From: an uncultured Bacteroidales bacterium
Lineage (GTDB): Bacteria > Bacteroidota > Bacteroidia > Bacteroidales > UBA932
DNA length: 49,874 nucleotides
Direction: 5' to 3'
Assembly (NCBI GenBank): GCA_946625485.1
Contig: CAMOTB010000004.1
Span: 1 to 49,874 of the forward strand
In this document: positions 10,487 through 19,627 of the stretch, one piece after another
Numbering within the stretch: position 1 is the stretch's first letter
How the letters are laid out: the number at the start of each line of letters is the position of its first letter
Notes under the pieces: generated by a model
Told to the model about the DNA's origin: nothing
Database searches by the model: none
Seen by the model: the letters and a program-made list of their open reading frames with translations, nothing else
Position numbers and translations under genes: made by a program

Positions 10487-11668
10487 TTACAAGTTAGTAA
10501 TGGCAACCTCCGCTCCGCCCCGCTGGGCGGAAAGATAACCGGCGTAGATCGTCGCGATGGTATCAGACGCCAACTGGCTGTTGCTCTCGACGAAAGCGTC
10601 TTCTGCGACAGCTTTGTAAAAAGCCTCCAACTCATGCTGATAGCCCAGATACCACCCTTCGTCGGGGGCGATCTCGGACCAGCCCGCCTTCGTCTCTATC
10701 TTCTCCACGACATAGACGTCGTCGTAGATGGAAGCCTCGGGCGTAAAGGTCTGCATTGTATTGTTGTGGCTCATATTGCAGAGCGTGCGGTGATTGTTCG
10801 CATTGACGCGGATCCAGTTGTTGGTTCCGCCCAGGCTCAGTTCGTTGGCGATCAGGTCGGCGACGGTGCCGTCTTCGAAGACAACATGGATCAGGGCGAA
10901 ATCTTCTGTATCTTTATAAGTCGTCTTGAGATAACCCTTATCCACGAACCCGTCCATCCGTGTCATCGCATGGGTGCGGGCCGACACGGCCACAGGGCGG
11001 ATCGCCCTTCCCAGCCGGGTGCGCCCTTCGACGCCCTTCAGATAGAGGGCGGCGGTGAGGGGATGACAACCTTTGCCGATGAGGGAGCCTCCTCCGGACA
11101 GTTTCCACTGGCCGTATGCCAGGGAATGGGAGCCGGAATGGGACTGCTCACCATTGATCCAGAGAATCTGGGCACCGGTCTTTTCGATGATTTCGCGTTC
11201 TTTTTGCACGGGGGGCGCATAGACCCAGTTCTCCGCATAGAAAATCTTACCTGCGCTGTGCTTTTCGGCCTCGAGCACCTGCGCACAACTCTGCAGGGCG
11301 GCCTTCAGGCCGACTTCCCGGTCGAAGGTGTCGCCACAGAAATCCTCGCTTCCGTCGCCGAAATAGCCGGTGAAAGGCTTCTCGACGATTGCATTCTTAC
11401 CCTTATTCAAGATTTGGATGGCGATGGGTGCGTGCGTGACGGGAGGCGTGCAGACGTGCAGTACGTCCGCGGCATCGATGAGCGCATCCAACGAATCGAA
11501 CGTGGGGATCCCCCGTTCTTTCGCAAAGGACTCCATCCCGGCCTTGTCGGCCGAATAGACGCCGGCGACCTCAACCTTGGCGCTGACGACGTGCTGCAGC
11601 GCACGATAATGGAACGCGGCTGCAAAGCCGGATCCCACAAAACCACATCTGATTGTCTTCTTTTGCAT
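10487..11668 (-). CDS. Gfo/Idh/MocA family oxidoreductase
   Basis: Rossmann motif RCGFVGSGFAAAFHYRAL, VLHVCTPPVTH, AIVEKPFTG. Confidence 0.9.
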   Translation of the reverse strand: MQKKTIRCGFVGSGFAAAFHYRALQHVVSAKVEVAGVYSADKAGMESFAKERGIPTFDSLDALIDAADVLHVCTPPVTHAPIAIQILNKGKNAIVEKPFTGYFGDGSEDFCGDTFDREVGLKAALQSCAQVLEAEKHSAGKIFYAENWVYAPPVQKEREIIEKTGAQILWINGEQSHSGSHSLAYGQWKLSGGGSLIGKGCHPLTAALYLKGVEGRTRLGRAIRPVAVSARTHAMTRMDGFVDKGYLKTTYKDTEDFALIHVVFEDGTVADLIANELSLGGTNNWIRVNANNHRTLCNMSHNNTMQTFTPEASIYDDVYVVEKIETKAGWSEIAPDEGWYLGYQHELEAFYKAVAEDAFVESNSQLASDTIATIYAGYLSAQRGGAEVAITNL

Positions 11669-11685
11669 GGTTCGTCCGCTTTAAA

Positions 11686-13461
11686 TCAATTAAATCCCGG
11701 ATTCTGCTCCATCTTTCTATCGATGTTGGCATCAATTACGTTCTGGGGCACAGGGTAATAGTAGTCACGCTCGGTCATGCCGGCGTCCTTCTTGTTACGG
11801 GCTTTGATCCAGGTGACAAAATCAGCCGGTGCGAGGGTGCGCTGCAGGGTGTAGCGGCGCTGCTCCTCGCCGAGCAGTTCGCGGGAGCGCTCTTCCAGGA
11901 TCAGGCTTAGGGAGACATCCCCTGCCGATACGTTCAAGGCGTGTGCTCGGTTGCGCAGCGCATTGATGTCATCCGCCGCAGCGATAGCGTCCCCGAGTTT
12001 GAAATTGGCCTCGGCACGCAGGAGATAGGTTTCCGCCAGACGCAGGAAGACCTGGTCCTGGTGAGACTCATTCGCCTTGGGATATCCCGGATCGCAGTAA
12101 TTGTATTTGAGGATGAAGGGCCAGTTGCTGCTGTCGCCTTCCGAAGATCCGGATTTGAGTCCGGAGAAAGAGTCCATGCAGCTCTTGGCGACGAGTCCGG
12201 CGTCAGCCGCCTTGCTGCAGCCGATATACACGGTGTCGCCCACGGCAAACAGCTGCCCGGTCTTGGCGTTGACCCCCTTGTTGGAAATGACGTCCTGGTT
12301 TCCGATGATAAAGTATTTGGCGATGGCATACTCGTCGCCGCGCTGATCCCGGAAGCCGTGGGCGACGTCGCTGGACGCATCGTAGAGTTCGAGCGCCCAC
12401 TTGGTCGTCGCCGTCCGGGCGAATCCGCGTCCGCCGCGGCTCTCGTCCATGTAGGACAACTCAACACCCGTAGCGACCTTGCCGTTGCCATCAAATTTCG
12501 GCTTGAAGGAGAAACGCATCAGGTTGTCGCCTCCGCCCACGGAGGTCTGGTCCCACTGGAGCACCCAGAGGGCCTCGGTGTTGCCCGATTCGATGTTGAC
12601 GTTCTCCGGAGCGAACTGGTCCATGAATGCGCTGCCCTTGCCGGAGCCCATGCGGTCGGTGATGAGTGCATGGGGGCCCTGGGTGATACAGGCATCGGCG
12701 GCATCACGCGCTTTGGAGAGCAGTTCGGTGTCGTAATTGTCGATGCCCGCCTGGGCAAGGTACATTTCGGCAAGATAAGTATAGGCGGCTCCCTTGCCGG
12801 CCCGGCCTGGCTGGACGGGAGTCCAGGGCAGATGCTCCACGGCAAACTTGAGGTCCTCGATGATGAAATCACGGACGGCGGACACCGGCTCCCGGGTGTA
12901 ATCCGTGCGGAACGTATCGCCCGTCACCTCGACCTTGACCAGCGGGACGGGGCCCCACATATAACTCAGGTGGCGGTAGGCCCAGGCCCGGATGAGGCGT
13001 GCCTCCGCTTCGACGCGTTCTTTGACGCCGGTCTTCCAGGTGAATTCCGCCTTGTCGGCGTAAGCGATGACCGTGTTGGCCGAAAGGACCACGTTGTACA
13101 GCCAGGAGAAAACGCTGGCAAGGCTCTTGTCGGTCGCGACGTTGGCCGTCGCCCAATCCTTGAAGATGGCGGAGAATTCGCCGGCTGCGCCGGCTCCGCA
13201 AGTATAATTGTCCGTTCCTCCGGTGTACATCAAGGCACGCAGGCCGGTGTCACCGAATGAATCGGTATGGCCATAGCCCTCCCGCTCGCAGCGGACGAGG
13301 GAGTACAGGCCGTTGAGTCCCAGTTCGAAACCGACCTCGTCGACATACAGGTTCTCGGCCGTCATTTCGGTCTTGGGCATTTCTTCCAGCATCTTTTCGC
13401 TGCAGGAAACCATCGCCAGCAGGGCGGCGACAAATCCAAACAATGCAACTATCTTTTTCAT
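11686..13461 (-). CDS. SusD/RagB-like nutrient-binding lipoprotein
   Basis: MKKIVALFGFVAALLAMVSCSEKMLEEMPKTEMTAENLY..., C-terminal YPVPQNVIDANIDRKMEQNPGFN. ORF extends to 13494; the ATG at 13461 fits the lipoprotein signal. Confidence 0.92.
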   Translation of the reverse strand: MKKIVALFGFVAALLAMVSCSEKMLEEMPKTEMTAENLYVDEVGFELGLNGLYSLVRCEREGYGHTDSFGDTGLRALMYTGGTDNYTCGAGAAGEFSAIFKDWATANVATDKSLASVFSWLYNVVLSANTVIAYADKAEFTWKTGVKERVEAEARLIRAWAYRHLSYMWGPVPLVKVEVTGDTFRTDYTREPVSAVRDFIIEDLKFAVEHLPWTPVQPGRAGKGAAYTYLAEMYLAQAGIDNYDTELLSKARDAADACITQGPHALITDRMGSGKGSAFMDQFAPENVNIESGNTEALWVLQWDQTSVGGGDNLMRFSFKPKFDGNGKVATGVELSYMDESRGGRGFARTATTKWALELYDASSDVAHGFRDQRGDEYAIAKYFIIGNQDVISNKGVNAKTGQLFAVGDTVYIGCSKAADAGLVAKSCMDSFSGLKSGSSEGDSSNWPFILKYNYCDPGYPKANESHQDQVFLRLAETYLLRAEANFKLGDAIAAADDINALRNRAHALNVSAGDVSLSLILEERSRELLGEEQRRYTLQRTLAPADFVTWIKARNKKDAGMTERDYYYPVPQNVIDANIDRKMEQNPGFN

Positions 13462-13480
13462 CTTGTTTCCTCCCTGTTCA

Positions 13481-16423
13481 TCAGAAATTAACATTCAGTC
13501 CAAACACGAACTCCCGCTGCAGCGGCTTCGCCCGCTGCTCGTCCAATTCGGGATCCATGCCGGTATAGTCCGTGAAAGTCAGCAGGTTCTTGGCGTTGAA
13601 ATACACTTTCGCGCCGGACATACCCAGCTTTCCGGCCACCTTACCCGGCAGGCTGTAGGACAGCATCAGGTCCTTGACCCGCCAGAAATCGGCTTTCTGG
13701 TAGTAGGACGGGGTGATGGTCTTGGAGGCTATATACTGGTTGGCGTTCTTGTTGACGGACCAGTAATCATAGTCCGGATCGTCCGCCGACCAATAGTGGC
13801 GCTTGACATAGACGTTCTTGGCATAGAAGGGATTGGCCTTGACCATGCCGAGCATGCCATACAGATAAACGGACAATTCGAAGCGGCGGTAGGTGAAGGT
13901 GTTGTTGAGGCTCCAGGTGAAATCGGGTTCGGGCGAGCCGATGACCTGACGGTCGCCGGCATCATAGACGAAGTTGTTGTTGACGTCGTCATATTTGGCA
14001 TATCCGGGCTGGGCACCGTACTTCGCGGCGGAAGCGCTCTCCGCAGCCTGCCAGACACCGGTGATATAGTAATCGAAGTTGGTCTTGACAGGGAAGCCGA
14101 TGAACCACTTGTTGTCGATGTCATCCTCCTGATTGCCGTAAAGGTCACGGATGCGCGTCTTGTAGTAGGCAAGGTTGACCGTCGTCTTCCACGAGAAGTC
14201 CTTCTTGGAGATGTTGGTAGAGGTCAGGGACAATTCTACGCCCCGGTTGTCGGTGCGCCCGATGTTCTGGTAAATGGAGGTAATGCCGTTGACCGGGGAG
14301 ATCGAGCGCTTGAGCAGGAGGTCACGCGACTCGTTGTAGTAGACGTTGAACTCACCGGTGATGCGCGACTTGAACATAGCGAAATCAAGACCTGCGTTGC
14401 GGGAAACCGTCTTCTCCCAAGAAAGACTCGGTGTGCCGAGCGAGCCGGGCGTGTATCCGACGGCCAGGCTGGTGCCGTTCATGTAAGCGTTGTCCGTCAT
14501 CTTGGAGATGGACTGGAAAGGGGAGATTGCCTGATTGCCGTTGCTGCCGTAGGACAGCTTCAGTTTCAACTGGTTGAAGACATCTTTTGCTCCCGCAAAG
14601 AAAGGCTCGTTGGCGATATTCCAACCCAGGGCGACGGACGGGAAGATGCCCCATTTGTTATTCTCGCCGAAACCGGAATAGCCGTCCCGGCGGATTGTGG
14701 CGGTCAGCAGATAACGGCTATCGTAGGAATAGTTCAGGCGCGCCATCTGGGAAATCAGGGACGTATCGGTCTCGTCGAACTGGGGGATGACCCTGCCCGC
14801 TTGCGAAATGGCATACCAGGAAAGCAAGTCATTGGTGAAATTCTCACCCTCGATGATCTTCGTCCGGTTGTTGGTATACTCATAGCCATACAACAGCGTC
14901 AGGAACAAGTGATGGCGGCCGAATTCCCGGTCGAAGTTGACGAGGTTCTCGATCAGGTAGTAGGATTTACCCTTGTCAGCCATACTGCCCCATCCGTTTG
15001 TGCTGGTGGAGGCGGCCGTATTGAGGCCCTGGTACTCGTTGTGGTTCTGGAAGAAACGCTGGTAGCCGGTGTTGAGGGTGTAACTCAGTCCCTTGGTAAT
15101 CGTCGCCTTGAGGGAGTTGTTCGTCGCCACGCGGAACGACTTGTTCTCGTCGTCGTAGAGCTTGGACTCGATCGGGTTGATGCGCTTCTCGTTGGATGGG
15201 TCGGGATGAATGTTGATCGAACCATCTTCGTTGAAAGGGCGCAGGAGGGGCGACTTGTTGAACGCATCCGTGAAGCGCGGACTCGCTCCGCTGTTGTCGG
15301 CTCCCATCAGTTGGGTGGAGGTATTGAAGGTCAGCCACTTGGCCAGACTGACGGTCATGTTCAGCCGGAACGACAGTTTCTTATACTGGTCGTTGGTCAC
15401 GATACCCTTGGTCTGCAGATAACTGACCGTCGAATTGTACTTGACCGCCTTGACGCCGCCGGATGCGGAAACGCTGTGGGACGTGCTGTATCCGGTACGG
15501 GTGATGAGATCCCGCCAGTTCCAGTTTTTCCAACTTCCGTCATTGTAGACGGCAAGTTCGGAGTCCGACAAGAAGGCTTCGGGATCCTCATCCCCTTCGT
15601 CCGCCCAGGTCTTCTTGAAATCGTAGTAATCCTGGCCGTCCATCATGTCAGGATAGTTGGCGACCTTCTGGATGGAAAAGTAGCCGTTATAGCGGATGCT
15701 GGCCTTGCCCTCGCTCCCCTTGCGCGTATTGATAAGAATGACGCCGTTGCTGGCGCGCGAGCCGTAGATGGCGGCCGCCGATGCATCCTTGAGGACCTCG
15801 ATAGACTCAACGTCGACCGTGGCGATGTCGGAGACGGACCCGTAGTACGGCACCCCGTCCAGGATCAGGAGCGGATCGTTGCTGGCAGAAATCGAGTTGC
15901 GCCCCCGGATCAGCATCAAGCCGCTCTGGCCTTCGGGATTAGCGCCGGCCTCGGTTGTCATCACCGTCAGGCCGGGAACGGAGCCCTGGATCATTTGGGC
16001 CACGTCGGTGACGGTATTGGACTCGATCCGGTCGCGGCTCACGGAGCCGACGGCACCGGTGATGTCGCTCTTCCGCTGCGTACCGTAACCGACGACCACG
16101 ATCTCGTCCAGAAGCAGTTTGTCTTCATAAAGCCGGACGACCACATCCGTTCCGGATGCGGGAATCGCGCTTTCGGTATAACCGAGCAGGGAGAAACGGA
16201 TCAGGTTGTCGGCTTTCGCGACAGAAATGGAAAAACGGCCATCTGCCCCTGTCACGGCGTATGCGCCAGAAGGCTCGGCCGTACAAACAACCGCCTCGAG
16301 GGGGGTTTCCGTGTCACCTTCATACACAATCCCGGTCACAACCTTTCCGCTGCGGTTCTGCGCAAAAACAGAAACAGTCAGCAGCAAAGATAAGACCCCG
16401 ATGGAAAGTCTGAAATGCTTCAT
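13481..16423 (-). CDS. SusC/RagA-type TonB-dependent outer membrane receptor
   Basis: Carboxypeptidase-D-like N-terminal domain, plug (DEIVVVGYGTQRKSDITGAVGSVSRDRIES..., SNGVILINTRKG), C-terminal REFVFGLNVNF. ORF extends to 16435. Confidence 0.95.
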   Translation of the reverse strand: MKHFRLSIGVLSLLLTVSVFAQNRSGKVVTGIVYEGDTETPLEAVVCTAEPSGAYAVTGADGRFSISVAKADNLIRFSLLGYTESAIPASGTDVVVRLYEDKLLLDEIVVVGYGTQRKSDITGAVGSVSRDRIESNTVTDVAQMIQGSVPGLTVMTTEAGANPEGQSGLMLIRGRNSISASNDPLLILDGVPYYGSVSDIATVDVESIEVLKDASAAAIYGSRASNGVILINTRKGSEGKASIRYNGYFSIQKVANYPDMMDGQDYYDFKKTWADEGDEDPEAFLSDSELAVYNDGSWKNWNWRDLITRTGYSTSHSVSASGGVKAVKYNSTVSYLQTKGIVTNDQYKKLSFRLNMTVSLAKWLTFNTSTQLMGADNSGASPRFTDAFNKSPLLRPFNEDGSINIHPDPSNEKRINPIESKLYDDENKSFRVATNNSLKATITKGLSYTLNTGYQRFFQNHNEYQGLNTAASTSTNGWGSMADKGKSYYLIENLVNFDREFGRHHLFLTLLYGYEYTNNRTKIIEGENFTNDLLSWYAISQAGRVIPQFDETDTSLISQMARLNYSYDSRYLLTATIRRDGYSGFGENNKWGIFPSVALGWNIANEPFFAGAKDVFNQLKLKLSYGSNGNQAISPFQSISKMTDNAYMNGTSLAVGYTPGSLGTPSLSWEKTVSRNAGLDFAMFKSRITGEFNVYYNESRDLLLKRSISPVNGITSIYQNIGRTDNRGVELSLTSTNISKKDFSWKTTVNLAYYKTRIRDLYGNQEDDIDNKWFIGFPVKTNFDYYITGVWQAAESASAAKYGAQPGYAKYDDVNNNFVYDAGDRQVIGSPEPDFTWSLNNTFTYRRFELSVYLYGMLGMVKANPFYAKNVYVKRHYWSADDPDYDYWSVNKNANQYIASKTITPSYYQKADFWRVKDLMLSYSLPGKVAGKLGMSGAKVYFNAKNLLTFTDYTGMDPELDEQRAKPLQREFVFGLNVNF

Positions 16424-16473
16424 TTTGGATATCATAGCGTTTTACTTGGTTATTGTCTTTTCTGTGCGAAACT

Positions 16474-16512
16474 GTGTATAATTTCAAAATTGCACACTTT
16501 TTGGCAAATGTA
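16474..16512 (-). promoter_or_regulatory. Putative susC promoter -7 element (CAAATGTA on +, TACATTTG on -) and dyad operator GTGTATAATTTCAAAATTGCACAC
   Basis: TAnnTTTG match at 16505-16512; near-perfect dyad GTGT-nn-AATTT-CA-AAATT-nn-ACAC at 16474-16497 just downstream on the minus strand. Confidence 0.5.
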
Positions 16513-16567
16513 TATAATTTATTTAGATTGTCAAAACATTATGTAAATAAATATTTTTTGATTTTTC

Positions 16568-16620
16568 TTTGGGGATTTGATGCAGGTTTGTTAGATTTGC
16601 ACAGTACACATTTACACACA
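16568..16620 (+). promoter_or_regulatory. Putative promoter (-33 TTTG, -7 TAGATTTG) and GCACAGTACACATTTACACAC operator-like region of the DUF1080 gene
   Basis: TTTG at 16568-16571, 20 bp spacer, TAGATTTG at 16592-16599: the Bacteroidetes TTTG/TAnnTTTG layout. Confidence 0.5.
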
Positions 16621-16622
16621 TT

Positions 16623-18545
16623 ATGAAACGGATTCTGAAATGGGCCGGGTGGATGGCCCTGATCATTGCGACATCCTGCTCCATTGCAAACGCCGGCACC
16701 AAGGCCACGGACGGAGCAGACAAGGGAAAGAGGGGTGACGGTTTCGCATCCGAATGGACAGACGGGGCAAGCGGCGCATACGCCAAAGTCTTTTTTGACC
16801 GCGACGCGGCAGGATACAAGCTTGTTTTGCTGAAAGAAGCATTCGCCAACGCCGAACCGGAGGCAACCCTTACCCTTTCTGAGAGGACTGGGAAAGAGGC
16901 CACGTTCGCCGGTGAGGAAGGATGGAGCGCCAGCATCCGCAAAGGGATGCTGCAGATTTCCGGACCGCAGGGCACCGTGTTCAAGGGAAAAGAACTGATA
17001 CGGGAGAGCGAGACCCTGGGCAAAGCGGCGCCCGAAGGAGCGGAAGTGCTGTTTGACGGCACCTCCCTGGACAAATGGCTGAAACTCGAACCAAAGAAGT
17101 GGACCGAAGGCAGCGGACCGGCCTCCGAGAGCGCCGAACTGCTTCCAGAAGGGGCACTCCGGCTCATTCCCCGCGAGGGGAAGAACGGTTCCATCATCAC
17201 ACGGGATACCTGGTCAGACTTCCTCCTGCACGTGGAATTCCGTGTCCCCGTCGAGAACCAGGTCAACGGCGGCGTCTATCTGCTGAGCAAATACGAAATC
17301 AATATAAAGGACACATTCGGACAGGGTCGCGGAGCGAGCTGCTGCTCCCTTGGCAACCTGAAAGAGCCTTCCCTCCCACAGCCCGACCACAACTATTCCC
17401 TCCCTCCCATGGTCTGGCAGACGCTGGACGTCGACTTCACCGCTCCCCGGTTCGACGCGGACGGCAACAAAACGGCCGACGCATGCGCAACGATATGGTT
17501 CAATGGATACAAGATCTATGACCGCGTGGAGCTTCGGAGCCTCAAAGGCGCCGTGGCCCGTTCCCTCGAACGGAGCGAAGGTCCCATCTACCTCCAGGAA
17601 CACGGGGTCTCTTACGATTTCCGCAACATCTGGATTCAGGACAAGTCTGTCTCGGCACCCGCACGACCTAAGGTCCTGGGTGTCGCGCATGCGGGATTCT
17701 TCACCAGCGACTATGAGAGCACCTGCCGACTGTACGGAGAATTCTTCGGCTACGAGAACCCCAGTACGATCCGCCGAGACGATGGAAGTGTCAACCTCAC
17801 CATCTTCAAGATCAATGACCGGCAGTACGTGGAAATCTTCAAGGAACGCGAAGCAGGTACGCCGCGACTGTATCATTTCGCCATAGAGACCGACGATGCG
17901 GAAGCGATGAGGCTCTACCTACAGTCGAAGGGCGTGAAGGTGCCGGAAAAGACCTCGAAAGGCAGGATTGGCAACCTGAACTATTTCGTGACGGATCCCA
18001 ACGGCGTGATCTGCGAAATCGTCCAGTACGGGGAAGGGGGTGAGACCGTAGCAAACTACGGGAAGCACATGCCCCAGACGAGGATTTCCGCCCACATGAG
18101 CCACGTCGGTTTCCAGTGTCCCGACCTGGACAAGGCCGTAGCGTTCTACGGGGACATCCTGGGTTTCAAGGAGGTCTGGAGAGGCGGGCCCGACCCGGCC
18201 AAGGTCAAGTGGGTCCACATGCAGGTGCCGGACGGGAAAGAGACGATCGAACTGATGCTCTACGAAGACGATCCGACCGCTGAGCGCAAAGGCTCCATGA
18301 ACCATATATGTCTCGAGGTGGATGACGTCCAGGCCGCAAAAGCGATCCTGGACCGGCGCACCTACCCGCAGTCCTGCAAGGCCCCTTCGGCGCCCAAATA
18401 CGGCTTCAACAAGAAGGAACAGATCAATTACTTCGATCCCGATGGCACGCGGATCGAAATCATGGCGAAGGACACCTACGACGGCGTCCCTGCACCCTCG
18501 TCCACCGGCGTCCCGATGAAATACGGCAAACCCGTGAACGAATAG
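16623..18545 (+). CDS. Secreted DUF1080 (3-keto-disaccharide hydrolase-like) protein fused to two VOC/glyoxalase-like domains
   Basis: 640 aa. DUF1080-type segment EVLFDGTSLDKWLK...GSIITRDTWSDFLLHVEFRVP...NGGVYLL...GPIYLQEHGVSYDFRNIWI. VOC1 from VLGVAHAGFFTSDYESTCRLYGEFFG. VOC2 from MSHVGFQCPDLDKAVAFYGDILGF to FDPDGTRIEIM. Confidence 0.85.
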   Translation: MKRILKWAGWMALIIATSCSIANAGTKATDGADKGKRGDGFASEWTDGASGAYAKVFFDRDAAGYKLVLLKEAFANAEPEATLTLSERTGKEATFAGEEGWSASIRKGMLQISGPQGTVFKGKELIRESETLGKAAPEGAEVLFDGTSLDKWLKLEPKKWTEGSGPASESAELLPEGALRLIPREGKNGSIITRDTWSDFLLHVEFRVPVENQVNGGVYLLSKYEINIKDTFGQGRGASCCSLGNLKEPSLPQPDHNYSLPPMVWQTLDVDFTAPRFDADGNKTADACATIWFNGYKIYDRVELRSLKGAVARSLERSEGPIYLQEHGVSYDFRNIWIQDKSVSAPARPKVLGVAHAGFFTSDYESTCRLYGEFFGYENPSTIRRDDGSVNLTIFKINDRQYVEIFKEREAGTPRLYHFAIETDDAEAMRLYLQSKGVKVPEKTSKGRIGNLNYFVTDPNGVICEIVQYGEGGETVANYGKHMPQTRISAHMSHVGFQCPDLDKAVAFYGDILGFKEVWRGGPDPAKVKWVHMQVPDGKETIELMLYEDDPTAERKGSMNHICLEVDDVQAAKAILDRRTYPQSCKAPSAPKYGFNKKEQINYFDPDGTRIEIMAKDTYDGVPAPSSTGVPMKYGKPVNE

Positions 18546-18562
18546 CCCGGCGGGAGGGCTCT

Positions 18563-19627
18563 TCAGACTTTCGCGCTGAGCCGGCGGGCGATGTCGAGGA
18601 AAGCGAGGGCGTCGGGGCGGGAGCCGAGAGCGACGGGTTCGCCGCTGTCGCCGCCTTCGCGGATGCCCTGCACGATGGGGATCTGCCCCAGCAGGTCGAT
18701 ACCGAACTGCTCCGCCATCCGGGTGCCGCCGTCGCGGCCGAAGAGGTAGTAGCGCTCTTCAGGATGCGCCTCCGGCGTGAACCAGGACATGTTTTCGATC
18801 AGGCCGAAGATGGGCTTGGCTATGCTGGGATTGCGGAACATGTTGACGCCTTTCTCCACGTCAGCGAGGGCCACGTTCTGGGGTGTCGTCACGATGACGG
18901 CCCCGGAAACGGGGATGTCCTGCACCAGGCTGATATGGATGTCGCCGGTCCCCGGCGGCATGTCGATCAGCAGGAAGTCCAATTCGCCCCAGGCGACCTG
19001 CAGAACCATCTGTTTCAATGCATTGCAGGCCATCGGGCCGCGCCAGATCAAGGCTTGTCCGCGATTGGCGAAATAGCCGATGGACATCCACTTGACGCCG
19101 TATTTCTCGATGGGCAGGATCCATTCCTTGTCCCCGTCCTGGAAGGCCTGGGGCGTGAACCCTTCGGTGCCCGTCATCGTGGGAACCGAAGGACCATAGA
19201 CGTCCGCATCGGCCAGTCCGACCTTGTATCCCAGGCGCGCCAGGGCGACCGCCAGGTTGACGGCGACCGTGGACTTGCCTACGCCGCCTTTGCCCGAAGC
19301 GACACCGATGATGTGTCCGACCTTTTCCAGGCCGGAGAAATCAAGGTCGAGCGCCTTTTTCTTGGCCGGTGCCGCAGGCTCTTCCACCACCGTCTTGACC
19401 TCGGCTTTGACGCCTTCCGGCAAATGGCGGTTGAGCGCCGCCCGGGCGCTGCCGATCAGGTATTCCGCGAGCGGATCGCGGCGCTTCGGGAAGGCCAGGG
19501 TCACCGTGACCGCCCGCTCTTGAATTTCAATGTCTTTTACCATCCCAAGTTCCACGAGGGACTGCTCGCCCTTCGCCGGGTGCTTCACCTCGGACAGGAT
19601 GGACAGAAGTTCTTCTTTCGTCATCAT
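18563..19627 (-). CDS. mrp: Mrp/NBP35 family ATP-binding Fe-S carrier protein
   Basis: MIP18-like N-terminus plus GHIIGVASGKGGVGKSTVAVNLAVALA and ADVYGPSVPTMTG. Confidence 0.93.
   Translation of the reverse strand: MMTKEELLSILSEVKHPAKGEQSLVELGMVKDIEIQERAVTVTLAFPKRRDPLAEYLIGSARAALNRHLPEGVKAEVKTVVEEPAAPAKKKALDLDFSGLEKVGHIIGVASGKGGVGKSTVAVNLAVALARLGYKVGLADADVYGPSVPTMTGTEGFTPQAFQDGDKEWILPIEKYGVKWMSIGYFANRGQALIWRGPMACNALKQMVLQVAWGELDFLLIDMPPGTGDIHISLVQDIPVSGAVIVTTPQNVALADVEKGVNMFRNPSIAKPIFGLIENMSWFTPEAHPEERYYLFGRDGGTRMAEQFGIDLLGQIPIVQGIREGGDSGEPVALGSRPDALAFLDIARRLSAKV

Noticed and set aside
13313-16393. 1026-aa plus-strand ORF
   Set aside because: Antisense to the clear SusC gene; composition is typical of high-GC antisense reading frames and shows no domain signal.
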